This document shows positions 1 to 8,778 of a stretch of DNA of 64,000 nucleotides, piece after piece (position 1 is the stretch's first letter; each line of letters begins with the position of its first letter). The position numbers and the translations under genes were made by a program. This DNA comes from Cytobacillus dafuensis (GTDB lineage Bacteria; Bacillota; Bacilli; Bacillales; Cytobacillaceae): positions 538,001 to 602,000 of the forward strand of contig NZ_CP042593.1 of NCBI RefSeq assembly GCF_007995155.1. Direction: 5' to 3'. Below the pieces are notes generated by a model. It was given only the letters and a program-made list of their open reading frames with translations. It was not told where the DNA came from and searched no databases.

Positions 1-410
1 GGTCAAAATCACTGCAAATTGGAGCATCACTAGTCATTTTAATCGTAAAAGTGGTCTAATTCGATGCTAATCGGACCATCGCAAGTGATTTATATTGGAC
101 CATCACAAGTGGTTTATATCGGACCAGTGGTCCAATTCGATGCTAATCAGACCATCGCAAGTGATTTTTATCGTAAAAGTGGTCCAATTCGATGCTAATC
201 GGACTACCGGAAGTGATTTATATCGTAAAAGTGGTCCAATTCGATGCTAATCGGACTACCGGAAGTGATTTTTAACGGAACAGTGGTCCAATTTAATGCT
301 AATCGGACCATCGCAAGTGATTTTAATCGTAAAAGTGGTCCGATTCGGTACTAATCTGACCATCAGCAGCTATTTTTATCTGATAAATGGTCTAATTCAA
401 TCCTATTAAT
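1..410. repeat. Tandem array of a 52-bp unit (array A)
   Basis: The element GTGGTC recurs at 51, 127, 179, 231, 283 and 335, and degenerately at 387. Five consecutive spacings are exactly 52 bp. A partial unit at position 1 fits the same phase, and one irregular 76-bp step (51 to 127) breaks it. Each unit holds GACCA, about 24 nt, then GTGGTC, so it is an imperfect inverted repeat able to form a hairpin. The array runs off the left edge. It has no coding potential I trust. The same layout recurs at 4322-4529. Function is unknown. Confidence 0.85.
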
Positions 411-481
411 CAACAAAATTTTTAAGGTAATAAAAGTGTACAAGTTTTATAAAAATCAAGGATTTAAGGAGAGAATAAAAT

Positions 482-1045
482 TTGCGGACTCATTTATTTC
501 TTGTACGACATGCCCATTCCATCTATACACCTGATGAATTTAGTAGGCCATTATCTGAGCAAGGCTTTGCTGATGCGGAAAGAATTACTCAAATACTTCA
601 AAATGAAAACATAGATCTTGTCATTTCAAGCCCGTATAAGAGGGCCATTCAAACGGTCGAGGGCATTGCTAAAATGATAAAAAAAGAGATTTTCTTCGAG
701 GACGGCTTTAAGGAACGGATATTGTCTGAGAAGCCTGTTGAGGACTTTCATGCAGCAATTGCAAAGGTATGGGAGGATGCTCATTTTTCTTGGGATGGAG
801 GAGAGTCAAATATCCTTGCTCAAGAAAGAGGGATTGAGGCAACCAATCGAATTCTAAAGAAGTATGAAGGGGAAAATATTGTTGTAGGGACTCACGGAAA
901 TATTATGGTATTGATTATGAATCACTTTGATAAAAAATATGATTATCAATTCTGGCAAGAACTTGATATGCCCGATATATATAAACTAACTTTTGAAAAA
1001 AATGAGCTTAAGGAAGTTATGCGAATTTGGGACAAGGATAAATAG
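482..1045 (+). CDS. Histidine phosphatase family protein
   Basis: 187-residue member of the histidine phosphatase (phosphoglycerate mutase-like) superfamily. The N-terminus has the phosphate-binding motif LVRHAHS (residues 7-13), with Ala in place of the usual Gly after Arg-His. A second catalytic His lies in GTHGNI near residue 138. SSPYKRAIQT around residue 50 is the usual second Arg motif. Translation starts at TTG, eight bases after an AAGGAGAG site. The substrate cannot be told from sequence. The gene stands alone between the 52-bp repeat array and a T-box promoter, so context gives no pathway. Confidence 0.85.
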   Translation: MRTHLFLVRHAHSIYTPDEFSRPLSEQGFADAERITQILQNENIDLVISSPYKRAIQTVEGIAKMIKKEIFFEDGFKERILSEKPVEDFHAAIAKVWEDAHFSWDGGESNILAQERGIEATNRILKKYEGENIVVGTHGNIMVLIMNHFDKKYDYQFWQELDMPDIYKLTFEKNELKEVMRIWDKDK

Positions 1046-1050
1046 ATGAT

Positions 1051-1079
1051 TTGACAAAAAATTCTAAAATTAATATGAT
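1051..1079 (+). promoter_or_regulatory. Sigma-A promoter of the T-box leader
   Basis: TTGACA at 1051-1056 and TATGAT at 1074-1079 are separated by exactly 17 nt. This is a near-consensus housekeeping promoter placed just before the T-box leader. It begins five bases after the phosphatase stop codon. Transcription would begin near 1086. Confidence 0.8.
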
Positions 1080-1084
1080 AGGTA

Positions 1085-1341
1085 AAAGTTTTCTATAAAA
1101 AACACAGAGATTAGGAGTATTAAGGAATTCTTATTGTATAGAGAGCTGCAGCTTGGTGAAATGCAGTCAATAAAATTCTCGAACTCGCCTAGGAGTGGTT
1201 GGGCCGAAATGTAGGTCTAAACGGTTAACTTCCGTCATCAAGTTTTGAGGTAGTTTGCGGATATTTTTGCAAGCTAAGAAGAGTGGTACCGCGTTAGGGT
1301 TAGCCTATCGTCTCTTTATGAGATGATAGGCTTATTTTATT
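1085..1341 (+). ncRNA. T-box leader, probable leucine (CUC) specifier
   Basis: A T-box riboswitch senses uncharged tRNA and controls read-through of a terminator. The conserved T-box AAGAGTGGTACCGCG is at 1279-1293. Stem I is visible, with AGTA on its 5' side (1116-1119) and GAACTCGCC on the 3' side (1181-1189). By analogy with other leaders the codon after GAA is the specifier, here CTC (1184-1186), which would read tRNA-Leu. The UGGU bulge fits a tRNA with discriminator A, which leucine tRNA has. The next gene is a HIT protein 180 nt away and no synthetase or amino-acid gene follows, so the leader looks orphaned. The specifier assignment is my inference. Confidence 0.85.
1302..1341 (+). terminator. 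T-box intrinsic terminator
   Basis: AGCCTATCGTCTC pairs with GAGATGATAGGCT across a short loop with one G-U pair, followed by TTATTTTATTT. It directly follows the T-box antiterminator sequence and is the off state of the leader. Confidence 0.85.
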
Positions 1342-1361
1342 TAAGAATAAGTATAACCTTT

Positions 1362-1498
1362 CTCGAGTTTGAGAATTGTCCAGCTCCAGCGTCTACCCCC
1401 TCGAGGTCACAAGCCAAACCTCCCAGAAAGGCAAAGAACACCTTTCCGGGAGGCTTGTCTTGTGCTTGTCGGGGGTGACCAAGGCGCTTGCGCATTTC
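1362..1498. repeat. Dispersed hairpin repeat R2, copy 1
   Basis: GC-richer non-coding element beginning CTCGAGTTTGAGAATTGTCC and ending near AAGGCGCTTGCGCATTTC. It has nested inverted repeats: ACCTCCC with GGGAGGCT, and CCCCCTCGAGGTCAC with the later GGGGGTGACC. A second copy lies at 50543-50732. Both copies sit directly behind the terminator of a regulatory RNA. No coding potential was seen. Confidence 0.75.
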
Positions 1499-1528
1499 TT
1501 TTCATTATGAAGTTTAAAAGGAGTGATG

Positions 1529-1984
1529 ATGTTGAGTAACTGTTTTATTTGTAAAAAGCATGCAGGAGAGCTTCAAACATCAGGAGTGCGAATCTATGAA
1601 GATGAGTATGTTTTCGTAGGGCATATTGATAGTGACGGAAAGCCAAATTATTTAGGACATATTATGATTGATTTGAAGAGGCATGTCCCAACTCTAGCTG
1701 AATTGAATCCTGAAGAGGCCAAAGCATTCGGAATGATCATGGCAAGAGTGAGTAAAGCATTAAAAGAAACGGAAGAAGCCGAACATATTTACTCTCTTGT
1801 ATCAGGTAATTCCGTTCCTCATCTCCATATGCATCTAGTTGCTCGTTATCCTCATACCCCTGAACAATATTGGGGGCCGTTTGCCGTATATGACTCTCCC
1901 AATGCCCGAATGGGTGATAATACCGAAGTAATAAATGTATGCAATCGGATAAAAAATTTTCTTGAAATGAATCCATATGGGTAG
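1529..1984 (+). CDS. HIT family protein (nucleotide hydrolase/transferase)
   Basis: About 151 residues with the histidine triad HLHMHL near residue 100, preceded by SGNSVP. This is typical of HIT-family enzymes, which cleave or transfer nucleotide phosphates. The N-terminal CFICKKH has a Cys-x-x-Cys pair often seen in bacterial HIT proteins. Several starts are possible (GTG 1523, ATG 1526, ATG 1529, TTG 1532). I chose 1529 because it lies six bases after AGGAG at 1518-1522. The end overlaps the open frame of the next gene. The exact substrate is unknown. Confidence 0.85.
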   Translation: MLSNCFICKKHAGELQTSGVRIYEDEYVFVGHIDSDGKPNYLGHIMIDLKRHVPTLAELNPEEAKAFGMIMARVSKALKETEEAEHIYSLVSGNSVPHLHMHLVARYPHTPEQYWGPFAVYDSPNARMGDNTEVINVCNRIKNFLEMNPYG

Positions 1985-2024
1985 CGTACACGGATTAAGT
2001 TGGGTTGGAAGCCAGGAGCATTTT

Positions 2025-2792
2025 GTGGACGAAATCAATACCAAACGGATTCATCATATTGTTTTGGGGCGATTTGGAGGGAACTCTTCAGCTGGTCAAT
2101 ATAAGAATGAAGATGGGTGTATTGTTTGGGTAGATGAAAAAATGGATTGGGAATTTGTTATCCTTTTGGATGCACATCAGTCGGCTGAAAGCGCGGAGTT
2201 AGTTATTTCAAGTTTTATAGAAAAGAAAGATGTCATTCAAAGCATTTTATCTTTATCTATTTCCGAAGCCTTCAACCGTTTAAATGAAATGATCGTCTCT
2301 ACTTTTCAAAGCCGGCATTTTAAAGAAGCTTGTCAAAAAATTCAAGGAGAAACGGCATGCTTATTTGTTGTGAGGAAAGGAAAGTTTCTTTCGTGGTTAT
2401 CAATCGGAGACTGTATCCTCTATCTTCATCACCCGGAGCTCTCAGCCTTAAATGAATACCAGCAAAACCAAAGAAGCTTTTATGAATGGGTTGGACGAGT
2501 GAATACCTTTGATTTAGAGGCTCCGTGTTACAGTGTAGGCAGAAAGGAGCTGCGAAAAGGAAAAAATCATTTGTTTGTAACAACGGATGGTCTGATTGAA
2601 TGTCCGAACACCAACTTTCAAAACCCTAAAGAAATATTTAAGCCGTTTGAAAATAATTCAAATGAGGATAGCGTAAAGCTTTTGCTTCGAGAGATTAAGG
2701 AAAAGAATGTCCGTGATAGTTCGACCATTTTATCTTGGTTTGTTGATATTGATTTGGATGCTAGTCGGCCGAGCGATGATATAATAAGGTAA
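2025..2792 (+). CDS. PP2C-like serine/threonine phosphatase domain protein
   Basis: About 255 residues resembling the PP2C phosphatase fold. YKNEDG stands for the N-E-D motif. LLDAH replaces the usual D-G-x-G/H metal motif. A Gly-Asp pair (SIGDC) follows, then TTDGLIE and a final DSST where the family has D-N-x-T. The metal-binding Asp positions are kept but the motifs are divergent. The open frame extends upstream to ATG 1977 inside the HIT gene. GTG 2025 has a well-spaced CAGGAG at 2013-2018, so I prefer it. Its substrate is unknown. It is followed after 33 bp by the AraC-type regulator, so it may act with it, which is inference. Confidence 0.65.
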   Translation: MDEINTKRIHHIVLGRFGGNSSAGQYKNEDGCIVWVDEKMDWEFVILLDAHQSAESAELVISSFIEKKDVIQSILSLSISEAFNRLNEMIVSTFQSRHFKEACQKIQGETACLFVVRKGKFLSWLSIGDCILYLHHPELSALNEYQQNQRSFYEWVGRVNTFDLEAPCYSVGRKELRKGKNHLFVTTDGLIECPNTNFQNPKEIFKPFENNSNEDSVKLLLREIKEKNVRDSSTILSWFVDIDLDASRPSDDIIR

Positions 2793-2825
2793 AGCTATTT
2801 GTTCGTGATTTAGGAGGTAGGGGCT

Positions 2826-4304
2826 TTGGATATTCATGTACTTGCGAAGGATGCTTTAGAGGCCCAGGGGATTCGCTGGATCATTGAATCACATTTAACA
2901 GGTGTTACGCTGACTTTATGGGATTCAATGGATGAGCTTTCAAATATTGTGCCAAATCAAAGGCCGAATCTTATCATATTAGATATGGATAAATGGGGGC
3001 ATGCCAGCGAGGAGTTTTGTGAAATTCTGCAGAGGCGGAGAATTCGCTGGTTGGGGATTTCTTCTGAACGAATTTTCCAAACTGCGTATCGTGCGCTTCA
3101 ATTTCGGGCGGAAGATGTGCTGTTTCGGCCATTTTCAGCTGATGAACTAATCAAACATATTCGACAGCTTCGCTTCCAAATACGAAATGAACAGCCCTCT
3201 TTTTTGCAAAATACCGAAGATGCTGCAGATGAATATCCAATTGATTACCCAGACCTTTTCTTGATCGATCAAGATTACACGATGCCAATTACAATGGTTG
3301 CTTTCTTAACACCGAAAATGGAAACGCTTAGGCTTGTATACGATGCCCTGCATCGATACCCGCTTCCTAGCAAGCATCGATTATTTGCTTTATCTGATTT
3401 TATTTTATGTGTGCAGGAAACTCAGAATATTGAAATCTTACGTGAGGTCTATCATTCATTTTTATTACGTTGGAAAGAGAGAATGGACGAGCCGTTGGCC
3501 GTTGTTATCAATATCGAGCCCTCCGGAAATTCTTTGAAGGAGAAATACCAGGAAACGCGGCAATTGACGAAGAGGATTTTTTTTGAAGGATACGATATTA
3601 TTTTAGCGGAAAATGAGCAAATGACGTCACAGGAAATGGATCCGTTTCTAACACCTCTTGAGCAGCGGCAGTGGATTGAAATGCTTGAAAAACAAGATAT
3701 TAAGGCGATTAAGGAGTGGGTTGAACGGCAATTTTTAACCTATGAACCGCCGTTTCCTGATCCTGAGATGGTCCGCATCCGCCTAACAAGTGTACTTGCA
3801 CAAATTCGTAGGCATATGAAGTCATACAATCTCCAAGGTGCTTTAATGGAAGCAGCCTATCATGAGGTCTTTCATCAAATTATTCATAAGCCCGTTATAC
3901 ATCAAATTGTACAAGAGCTTCTTGCATTTACAATCCGCTTGCTTCATCAGGTTGAAGAACAGCTGCAGGAAGGTCCGCGTACAATTGTAGAAAAGGCGAG
4001 GGAATTAATAGAATCAAATTACTGGGATGCGGGATGGAATTTAGCTGCTTGTGCCGATGCTCTTCGGATAAATAAAAGTACGCTTAGCCGCCGCTTTTCA
4101 GTGGAATCTGGCCAATCTTTTCGTGACGTGCTCCATCAAGTACGGATAAGAGAAGCAAAACGCCTGCTTCAAGAAACTGATTTAATGTTGGAAGAAGTCG
4201 CTAGATTAACAGGCTATTCGCATCAGACTTACTTTAACGCTAAGTTTAAACAGCTTGAAGGGTGTACGCCGTCTGTTTATCGATCTGGTTACAACAATAA
4301 ATAA
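2826..4304 (+). CDS. AraC-family transcriptional regulator with N-terminal receiver-like domain
   Basis: 492 residues. Residues 1-120 look like a response-regulator receiver: LIILDMDKWG holds the candidate phospho-acceptor Asp near 54, and LFRPFSADEL stands where the family has Lys-Pro. The acidic pair near the N-terminus is not evident and the Lys is Arg, so phosphorylation is doubtful. A long middle region has no recognised domain. Residues about 395-490 form the double helix-turn-helix of AraC regulators (LAACADALRINKSTLSRRF and EVARLTGYSHQTYFNAKFK). Start is TTG, eight bases after AGGAGG. No sensor kinase is adjacent. Targets are unknown, though the hut operon lies 517 bp downstream in the same direction. 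Confidence 0.85.
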   Translation: MDIHVLAKDALEAQGIRWIIESHLTGVTLTLWDSMDELSNIVPNQRPNLIILDMDKWGHASEEFCEILQRRRIRWLGISSERIFQTAYRALQFRAEDVLFRPFSADELIKHIRQLRFQIRNEQPSFLQNTEDAADEYPIDYPDLFLIDQDYTMPITMVAFLTPKMETLRLVYDALHRYPLPSKHRLFALSDFILCVQETQNIEILREVYHSFLLRWKERMDEPLAVVINIEPSGNSLKEKYQETRQLTKRIFFEGYDIILAENEQMTSQEMDPFLTPLEQRQWIEMLEKQDIKAIKEWVERQFLTYEPPFPDPEMVRIRLTSVLAQIRRHMKSYNLQGALMEAAYHEVFHQIIHKPVIHQIVQELLAFTIRLLHQVEEQLQEGPRTIVEKARELIESNYWDAGWNLAACADALRINKSTLSRRFSVESGQSFRDVLHQVRIREAKRLLQETDLMLEEVARLTGYSHQTYFNAKFKQLEGCTPSVYRSGYNNK

Positions 4305-4321
4305 TGAGGTTAGAGTGACCG

Positions 4322-4529
4322 TAAATAGACCATCATCTGAAAAAAATCAGCTAAAGATGGTCAGAAAGCAAGTTAAATAGACCATTGATTGGGGAAAACT
4401 AGCTAAAGTTGGTCAGAAAGATAGTTAAATAGACCACTGATTGAGGAAAACAAGCTAAAGGTGGTCAGTATACCCATTAAATAGACCACTATTCGATAAA
4501 AATCATCCCCAGATGGTTAGAATGCCAGA
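4322..4529. repeat. Tandem array of a 52-bp unit (array B, four units)
   Basis: TAAATAGACCA occurs at 4322, 4374, 4426 and 4478, exactly 52 bp apart each time. In each unit GACCA is followed after about 24 nt by TGGTC or TGGTT, giving a hairpin of about six base pairs. Between the arms and flanks the sequence varies from unit to unit. The period and the placement of the inverted arms match array A at 1-410, so both belong to one repeat family. Confidence 0.85.
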
Positions 4530-4656
4530 TGAGGGGACTAATAATATGAAAATAGTCGCTTAATGTTTCATGGAGAGAACCAACTAAGGGAATCAAAACA
4601 AAACTATCGACATAGACACTTTGGTTTTGCCAATAAATAATAAATCCCCATCTCAA

Positions 4657-4686
4657 GCCGTCCATAAATGACGGTTTTTTTCTTTG
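4657..4686 (+). terminator. Intrinsic terminator upstream of the hut operon
   Basis: CCGTC CATAAAT GACGG followed by TTTTTTTCTTT. It isolates hutU from upstream transcription. No obvious gene ends just before it. 4687-4800 is very AT-rich and must contain the hut promoter, but I cannot pick one with confidence. Confidence 0.75.
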
Positions 4687-4821
4687 TTTTGAAACAAATT
4701 ATAAAAAATATCAAATCATTAAATAAAATTAAAACCATTTATAAAATAATCAATATTTTATAAATAATAATCTGAAATTTCCTTATAAAATAAATTTATA
4801 GACAAAGGGAGGTAATTTAAA

Positions 4822-6495
4822 ATGAAAACGATTTCAAATAAAAAGGTTGTACGTTACCGCGGAACAGAACTGAATACAAAGGGCTGGCTTCAAGAGGCGG
4901 CACTTCGTATGCTGATGAATAATCTAGACGTAGAAGTTGCAGAGTGCCCGGAGGATCTTGTTGTATACGGTGGAATCGGAAAAGCTGCCCGTAATTGGGA
5001 ATGCTTTGACGCGATTGTCAAATCATTGAAGGAACTTGAGGACGACGAAACATTACTTATCCAATCAGGAAAGCCAGTGGCTATTTTTAAATCTCATGCT
5101 GATGCACCGCGTGTTCTTCTTGCAAACTCTAACATTGTGCCTGCTTATGCAAATTGGGATACGTTCCATGAGCTTGATAAAAAGGGCTTAATGATGTATG
5201 GACAAATGACAGCAGGAAGCTGGATTTATATCGGTTCTCAAGGGATTGTCCAAGGAACATATGAAACATTTGCTGAGCTTGCGAAGCAGCATTTTAATAA
5301 TACTCTTAAGCACACCATTACTGTAACAGCTGGACTTGGTGGAATGGGTGGTGCTCAGCCGCTTGCTGTCACGATGAACGAAGGAGTTTGTATCGGTATT
5401 GATGTGGACGAAACACGGATAGACCGTCGTATTGAAACTCGTTATACAGATGTAAAAACGAACTCACTTGATGAAGCACTACAATGGGCTAAAGAAGCGA
5501 AGCAATCTGGAAAAGCTTTATCGATTGGTTTAATTGGTAACGCCTCTGATATTCTTCCTGAAATGATTGCGAAAGGCTTTATTCCAGATGTACTAACTGA
5601 CCAGACTTCAGCACATGACCCGCTGAATGGATATGTTCCTTCTGGCATGTCAATGGAAGCTGCGGCAGAATTGAGACAAGCAAATCCAGTGGAATATGTA
5701 AAGCTTTCTAAAGCTTCAATGGCAAAACACGTCCAAGCAATGCTAGAAATGATGGAAAAGGGTGCTATCACATTTGATTACGGTAACAACATCCGTCAGG
5801 TAGCAAAGGATGAAGGAGTAGAAAATGCATTTGATTTCCCAGGATTTGTTCCAGCTTATATCCGTCCGCAATTCTGTGAAGGAAAAGGTCCTTTCCGCTG
5901 GGTAGCACTATCAGGAGATCCAGAGGATATTTATAAAACAGATGAAGTGATTTTACGTGAATTTAGCTATAACACTCATTTATGCAATTGGATCCGCATG
6001 GCACAAGAGAAAATCCAGTTCCAAGGTCTGCCTTCTCGTATTTGCTGGTTAGGGTATGGAGAGCGTGCTCGCTTTGGAAAAATCATCAATGATATGGTTG
6101 CAAGCGGTGAATTAAAAGCGCCGATTGTTATTGGCCGTGACCATCTTGATTCTGGCTCTGTTGCTTCTCCAAACCGTGAAACAGAAGGAATGAAGGATGG
6201 ATCTGATGTTGTATCTGATTGGCCAATTTTGAATGCGATGATTAATGCCGTTGGCGGAGCAACATGGGTATCTGTTCACCATGGCGGAGGAGTTGGCATG
6301 GGCTATTCCTTACATGCAGGTATGGTTATCGTTGCAGATGGAACGAAGGAAGCGGAAGCACGTCTTGAACGTGTATTAACAACGGACCCAGGAATGGGCG
6401 TTGTACGCCATGTTGATGCAGGCTACGAATTAGCAGAAAAAACAGCACGTGAAAAAGGCGTCAATATTCCGATGCTAAAAAAAGGGAATGAATAA
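4822..6495 (+). CDS. hutU: Urocanate hydratase (urocanase)
   Basis: Second enzyme of histidine degradation: it hydrates urocanate to 4-imidazolone-5-propanoate using tightly bound NAD+ as electrophile. 557 residues, the full family length. The glycine-rich NAD-binding stretch [12 protein letters not shown] is near residue 175. [15 protein letters not shown] near residue 405 carries the conserved active-site Cys. [11 protein letters not shown] near 490 is also a family hallmark. ATG follows GGGAGG with about 9 nt spacing. hutI begins two bases after its stop. Neither histidine ammonia-lyase (hutH) nor hutP is adjacent, unlike in B. subtilis. Confidence 0.98.
   Translation: MKTISNKKVVRYRGTELNTKGWLQEAALRMLMNNLDVEVAECPEDLVVYGGIGKAARNWECFDAIVKSLKELEDDETLLIQSGKPVAIFKSHADAPRVLLANSNIVPAYANWDTFHELDKKGLMMYGQMTAGSWIYIGSQGIVQGTYETFAELAKQHFNNTLKHTITVTAGLGGMGGAQPLAVTMNEGVCIGIDVDETRIDRRIETRYTDVKTNSLDEALQWAKEAKQSGKALSIGLIGNASDILPEMIAKGFIPDVLTDQTSAHDPLNGYVPSGMSMEAAAELRQANPVEYVKLSKASMAKHVQAMLEMMEKGAITFDYGNNIRQVAKDEGVENAFDFPGFVPAYIRPQFCEGKGPFRWVALSGDPEDIYKTDEVILREFSYNTHLCNWIRMAQEKIQFQGLPSRICWLGYGERARFGKIINDMVASGELKAPIVIGRDHLDSGSVASPNRETEGMKDGSDVVSDWPILNAMINAVGGATWVSVHHGGGVGMGYSLHAGMVIVADGTKEAEARLERVLTTDPGMGVVRHVDAGYELAEKTAREKGVNIPMLKKGNE
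4823..4836 (+). promoter_or_regulatory. Probable cre site (CcpA box) on the hutU start codon
   Basis: TGAAAACGATTTCA matches the catabolite-responsive consensus TGWAANCGNTNWCA at every defined position. It begins at the second base of the hutU start codon. Hut operons in Bacillus are known to be under CcpA carbon-catabolite control. Here binding would act as a road-block or block initiation, which is inference. Confidence 0.7.
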
Positions 6496-6497
6496 GA

Positions 6498-7754
6498 ATG
6501 ACAAAACCAGTTTGGATTAAACATATTACACAGCTAGCCACACTTGCTTCGGAGATGAAAGGTCCTCGAGCAAAAGAAGCAATGTCTGAACTAGGACTAA
6601 TCGAAGATGGGAGCTTATGGCTTGAGGATGGCATCATTCAGGCAGTGGGCACATCAACAGAGCTAGAGAATCTTTATGAAGCAAGAGCTCATGAAGCCGA
6701 AATCATTGATGCAACTGGACATTTAGTAACGCCAGGACTAGTAGATCCTCATACACATGTTGTCTACGGTGGAAGCCGTGAACGCGAATTTGAAATGCGA
6801 CTTGAGGGTGCAACTTATATGGAAATTATGAATGCGGGCGGCGGGATTCATGCCACCACTCGCATGACCCGTGAAGCAACAGAGGAAGAGCTGATCGAGC
6901 AAACGACAAAAAGGCTGAATTCTTTCCTTCAACATGGTGTGACAACCGTAGAAGGAAAAAGCGGTTACGGCATGAATCTTGAAACCGAGCTAAAGCAGCT
7001 CCGGGTCATGAAGAAGCTGCAGGATGCACATGCTATCGATTTAGTTCCAACCTTCATGGGTGCTCACGCTGTTCCACCTGATTTCAAAGGAAGAGAAGAT
7101 GAATTTGTAGATTATTTAATTGATTATATGCTGCCAATCGTGGCTGAGGAAAACTTGGCCGAGTTTAATGATGTTTTCTGTGAAAAGGGTGTGTATACAC
7201 CAGAGCAATCTGAGCGGATTTTAGAAGCGGGAAAAAAACTTGGACTGACTCCGAAAATACATGCAGATGAAATTGAACCATATGGTGGTGCAGAATTAGC
7301 GGCAAAAGTAGGTGCGATTTCAGCTGAGCATTTATTAAAGGCTTCAGATGAGGGAATTCAGGCAATGGCAACATCCGGAACAATTGCTTGTTTACTTCCG
7401 GCAACTGCCCTTTATTTACGAGAACAGGCTGCTGCTGGAAGGAAAATGATTGATAGTGGAGTCGCTGTAGCGATTTCAACAGATTGTAATCCGGGGTCGT
7501 CACCAACAACTTCTATGCCGCTTGTTATGAATCTAGCCTGTATATCTATGAGACTCACACCTGCTGAAAGCTTAACGGCTGCAACCTACAATGCGGCTTG
7601 TGCGATTAATCGCCAAGACCAAGTCGGGTCACTAGAAGTAGGCAAGAAAGCAGACGTAGTCCTCTGGAATGTGAAAAGCTATCAGGAATTACAATATTTA
7701 TTTGGCGTTAACCACGTTAAATCAGTATGGAAAAAAGGTGTTCAGGTGGTGTAA
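6498..7754 (+). CDS. hutI: Imidazolonepropionase
   Basis: Third step of histidine breakdown: it hydrolyses imidazolone propionate to N-formimidoyl-L-glutamate. 418 residues, amidohydrolase superfamily. Metal ligands are visible as DPHTHVVYGG (His-x-His near 82), HADEIEPYGGAELA (His near 253) and STDCNPGSSP (Asp near 328). It is cotranscribed with hutU at a 2-bp gap. The 3' end runs close to the start of hutG. Confidence 0.97.
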   Translation: MTKPVWIKHITQLATLASEMKGPRAKEAMSELGLIEDGSLWLEDGIIQAVGTSTELENLYEARAHEAEIIDATGHLVTPGLVDPHTHVVYGGSREREFEMRLEGATYMEIMNAGGGIHATTRMTREATEEELIEQTTKRLNSFLQHGVTTVEGKSGYGMNLETELKQLRVMKKLQDAHAIDLVPTFMGAHAVPPDFKGREDEFVDYLIDYMLPIVAEENLAEFNDVFCEKGVYTPEQSERILEAGKKLGLTPKIHADEIEPYGGAELAAKVGAISAEHLLKASDEGIQAMATSGTIACLLPATALYLREQAAAGRKMIDSGVAVAISTDCNPGSSPTTSMPLVMNLACISMRLTPAESLTAATYNAACAINRQDQVGSLEVGKKADVVLWNVKSYQELQYLFGVNHVKSVWKKGVQVV

Positions 7755-7759
7755 GAATC

Positions 7760-8734
7760 ATGAAACAAAATTGGCTTCAAAAACCGGAATGGTCTTGGAA
7801 TCGATCAGAGGGGGAACCAACCTATGTTCATAATTGGGTTCGCCCCCTTAAAGAAATAGAGGGCATACCTGATCTAATTCTTTACGGAGCGCCGATTTCA
7901 CGGTCTTCTATAAGTGTCTCGGGTGCATCCTTATATCCATCTGAATTTCGGCGGATGTGGAAAGGTTTTGCCACCTACAATTTAGATGAAGATGTGGACT
8001 TGTCTCCTCATCGAATTGCGGATGCAGGGGATGTCGCTATGCATACAACGGATATAATGTTGTCTCATCAGCGTATCCAAGAAGCAACAGCTTCTTTAGT
8101 GACGGAATATGCACAGACTGTGACTTGTATGATCGGGGGGGATCATTCAACAACAGCGTGTTCTGTCCGCGGAATTAAGGATGCTTTTCCGAACGAAACG
8201 ATAGGGATCCTGCAGTTAGATACTCATTTAGATGTAAGGGATCCTGCTGAGTTAGGGCCGGCGAATGGGACGCCAATCCGACAATTGATAGATGGTGGCA
8301 TTGTAAAAGGGGAACATGTCATTAATATCGGGCTCCACGGCTATTTCAATGCAAAGCCTCTAATTGATTATGCAAAAGAGCATCAAATTCAGATGGTGAC
8401 ATTGAAGCAAGCACGCAAGCATGGAGTGGTTGAAACGATTCAACAAGCGCTAAAAAATCTATCAACAAAAGTTGATCGTGTTTACGTAACTGTTGATATG
8501 GATGTACTTGATATTTCAATGGCTCCAGGTGTTCCTGCATCCACTCCAGGTGGCATGACAGCAACAGAATTATTCGATGCATTACTTGAAATCGGCAAGC
8601 ACAAAGGGGTTAAACATATCGATTTCGTCTGTTTGGATCCAAGCAAGGATTCAAGCGTCGCAGAAACTGTTAAAACTGGTGTCTATGCATGGCTGCAATT
8701 TGTCACCGGTCGAGTTTGCCAAAAAACAACATAA
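7760..8734 (+). CDS. hutG: Formimidoylglutamase
   Basis: Ureohydrolase (arginase) family, 324 residues. It cleaves N-formimidoyl-L-glutamate to glutamate and formamide, ending the four-step hut pathway. The binuclear Mn site is visible as GGDHST, DTHLDVRD and DMDVLDIS. The frame is open from 7727 inside hutI. I take ATG 7760, which lies ten bases after AGGTGG and just beyond the hutI stop. The position after hutI supports HutG over agmatinase or arginase. Confidence 0.93.
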   Translation: MKQNWLQKPEWSWNRSEGEPTYVHNWVRPLKEIEGIPDLILYGAPISRSSISVSGASLYPSEFRRMWKGFATYNLDEDVDLSPHRIADAGDVAMHTTDIMLSHQRIQEATASLVTEYAQTVTCMIGGDHSTTACSVRGIKDAFPNETIGILQLDTHLDVRDPAELGPANGTPIRQLIDGGIVKGEHVINIGLHGYFNAKPLIDYAKEHQIQMVTLKQARKHGVVETIQQALKNLSTKVDRVYVTVDMDVLDISMAPGVPASTPGGMTATELFDALLEIGKHKGVKHIDFVCLDPSKDSSVAETVKTGVYAWLQFVTGRVCQKTT

Positions 8735-8778
8735 GCCATTATTCATACACGAAAAAGGGAATGGGGAGGAGATTAAAT

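Noticed and set aside
1..410. 52-bp periodic array considered as a CRISPR
   Set aside because: There is no constant repeat alternating with unique spacers; the whole unit is similar from copy to copy and no cas gene is near.
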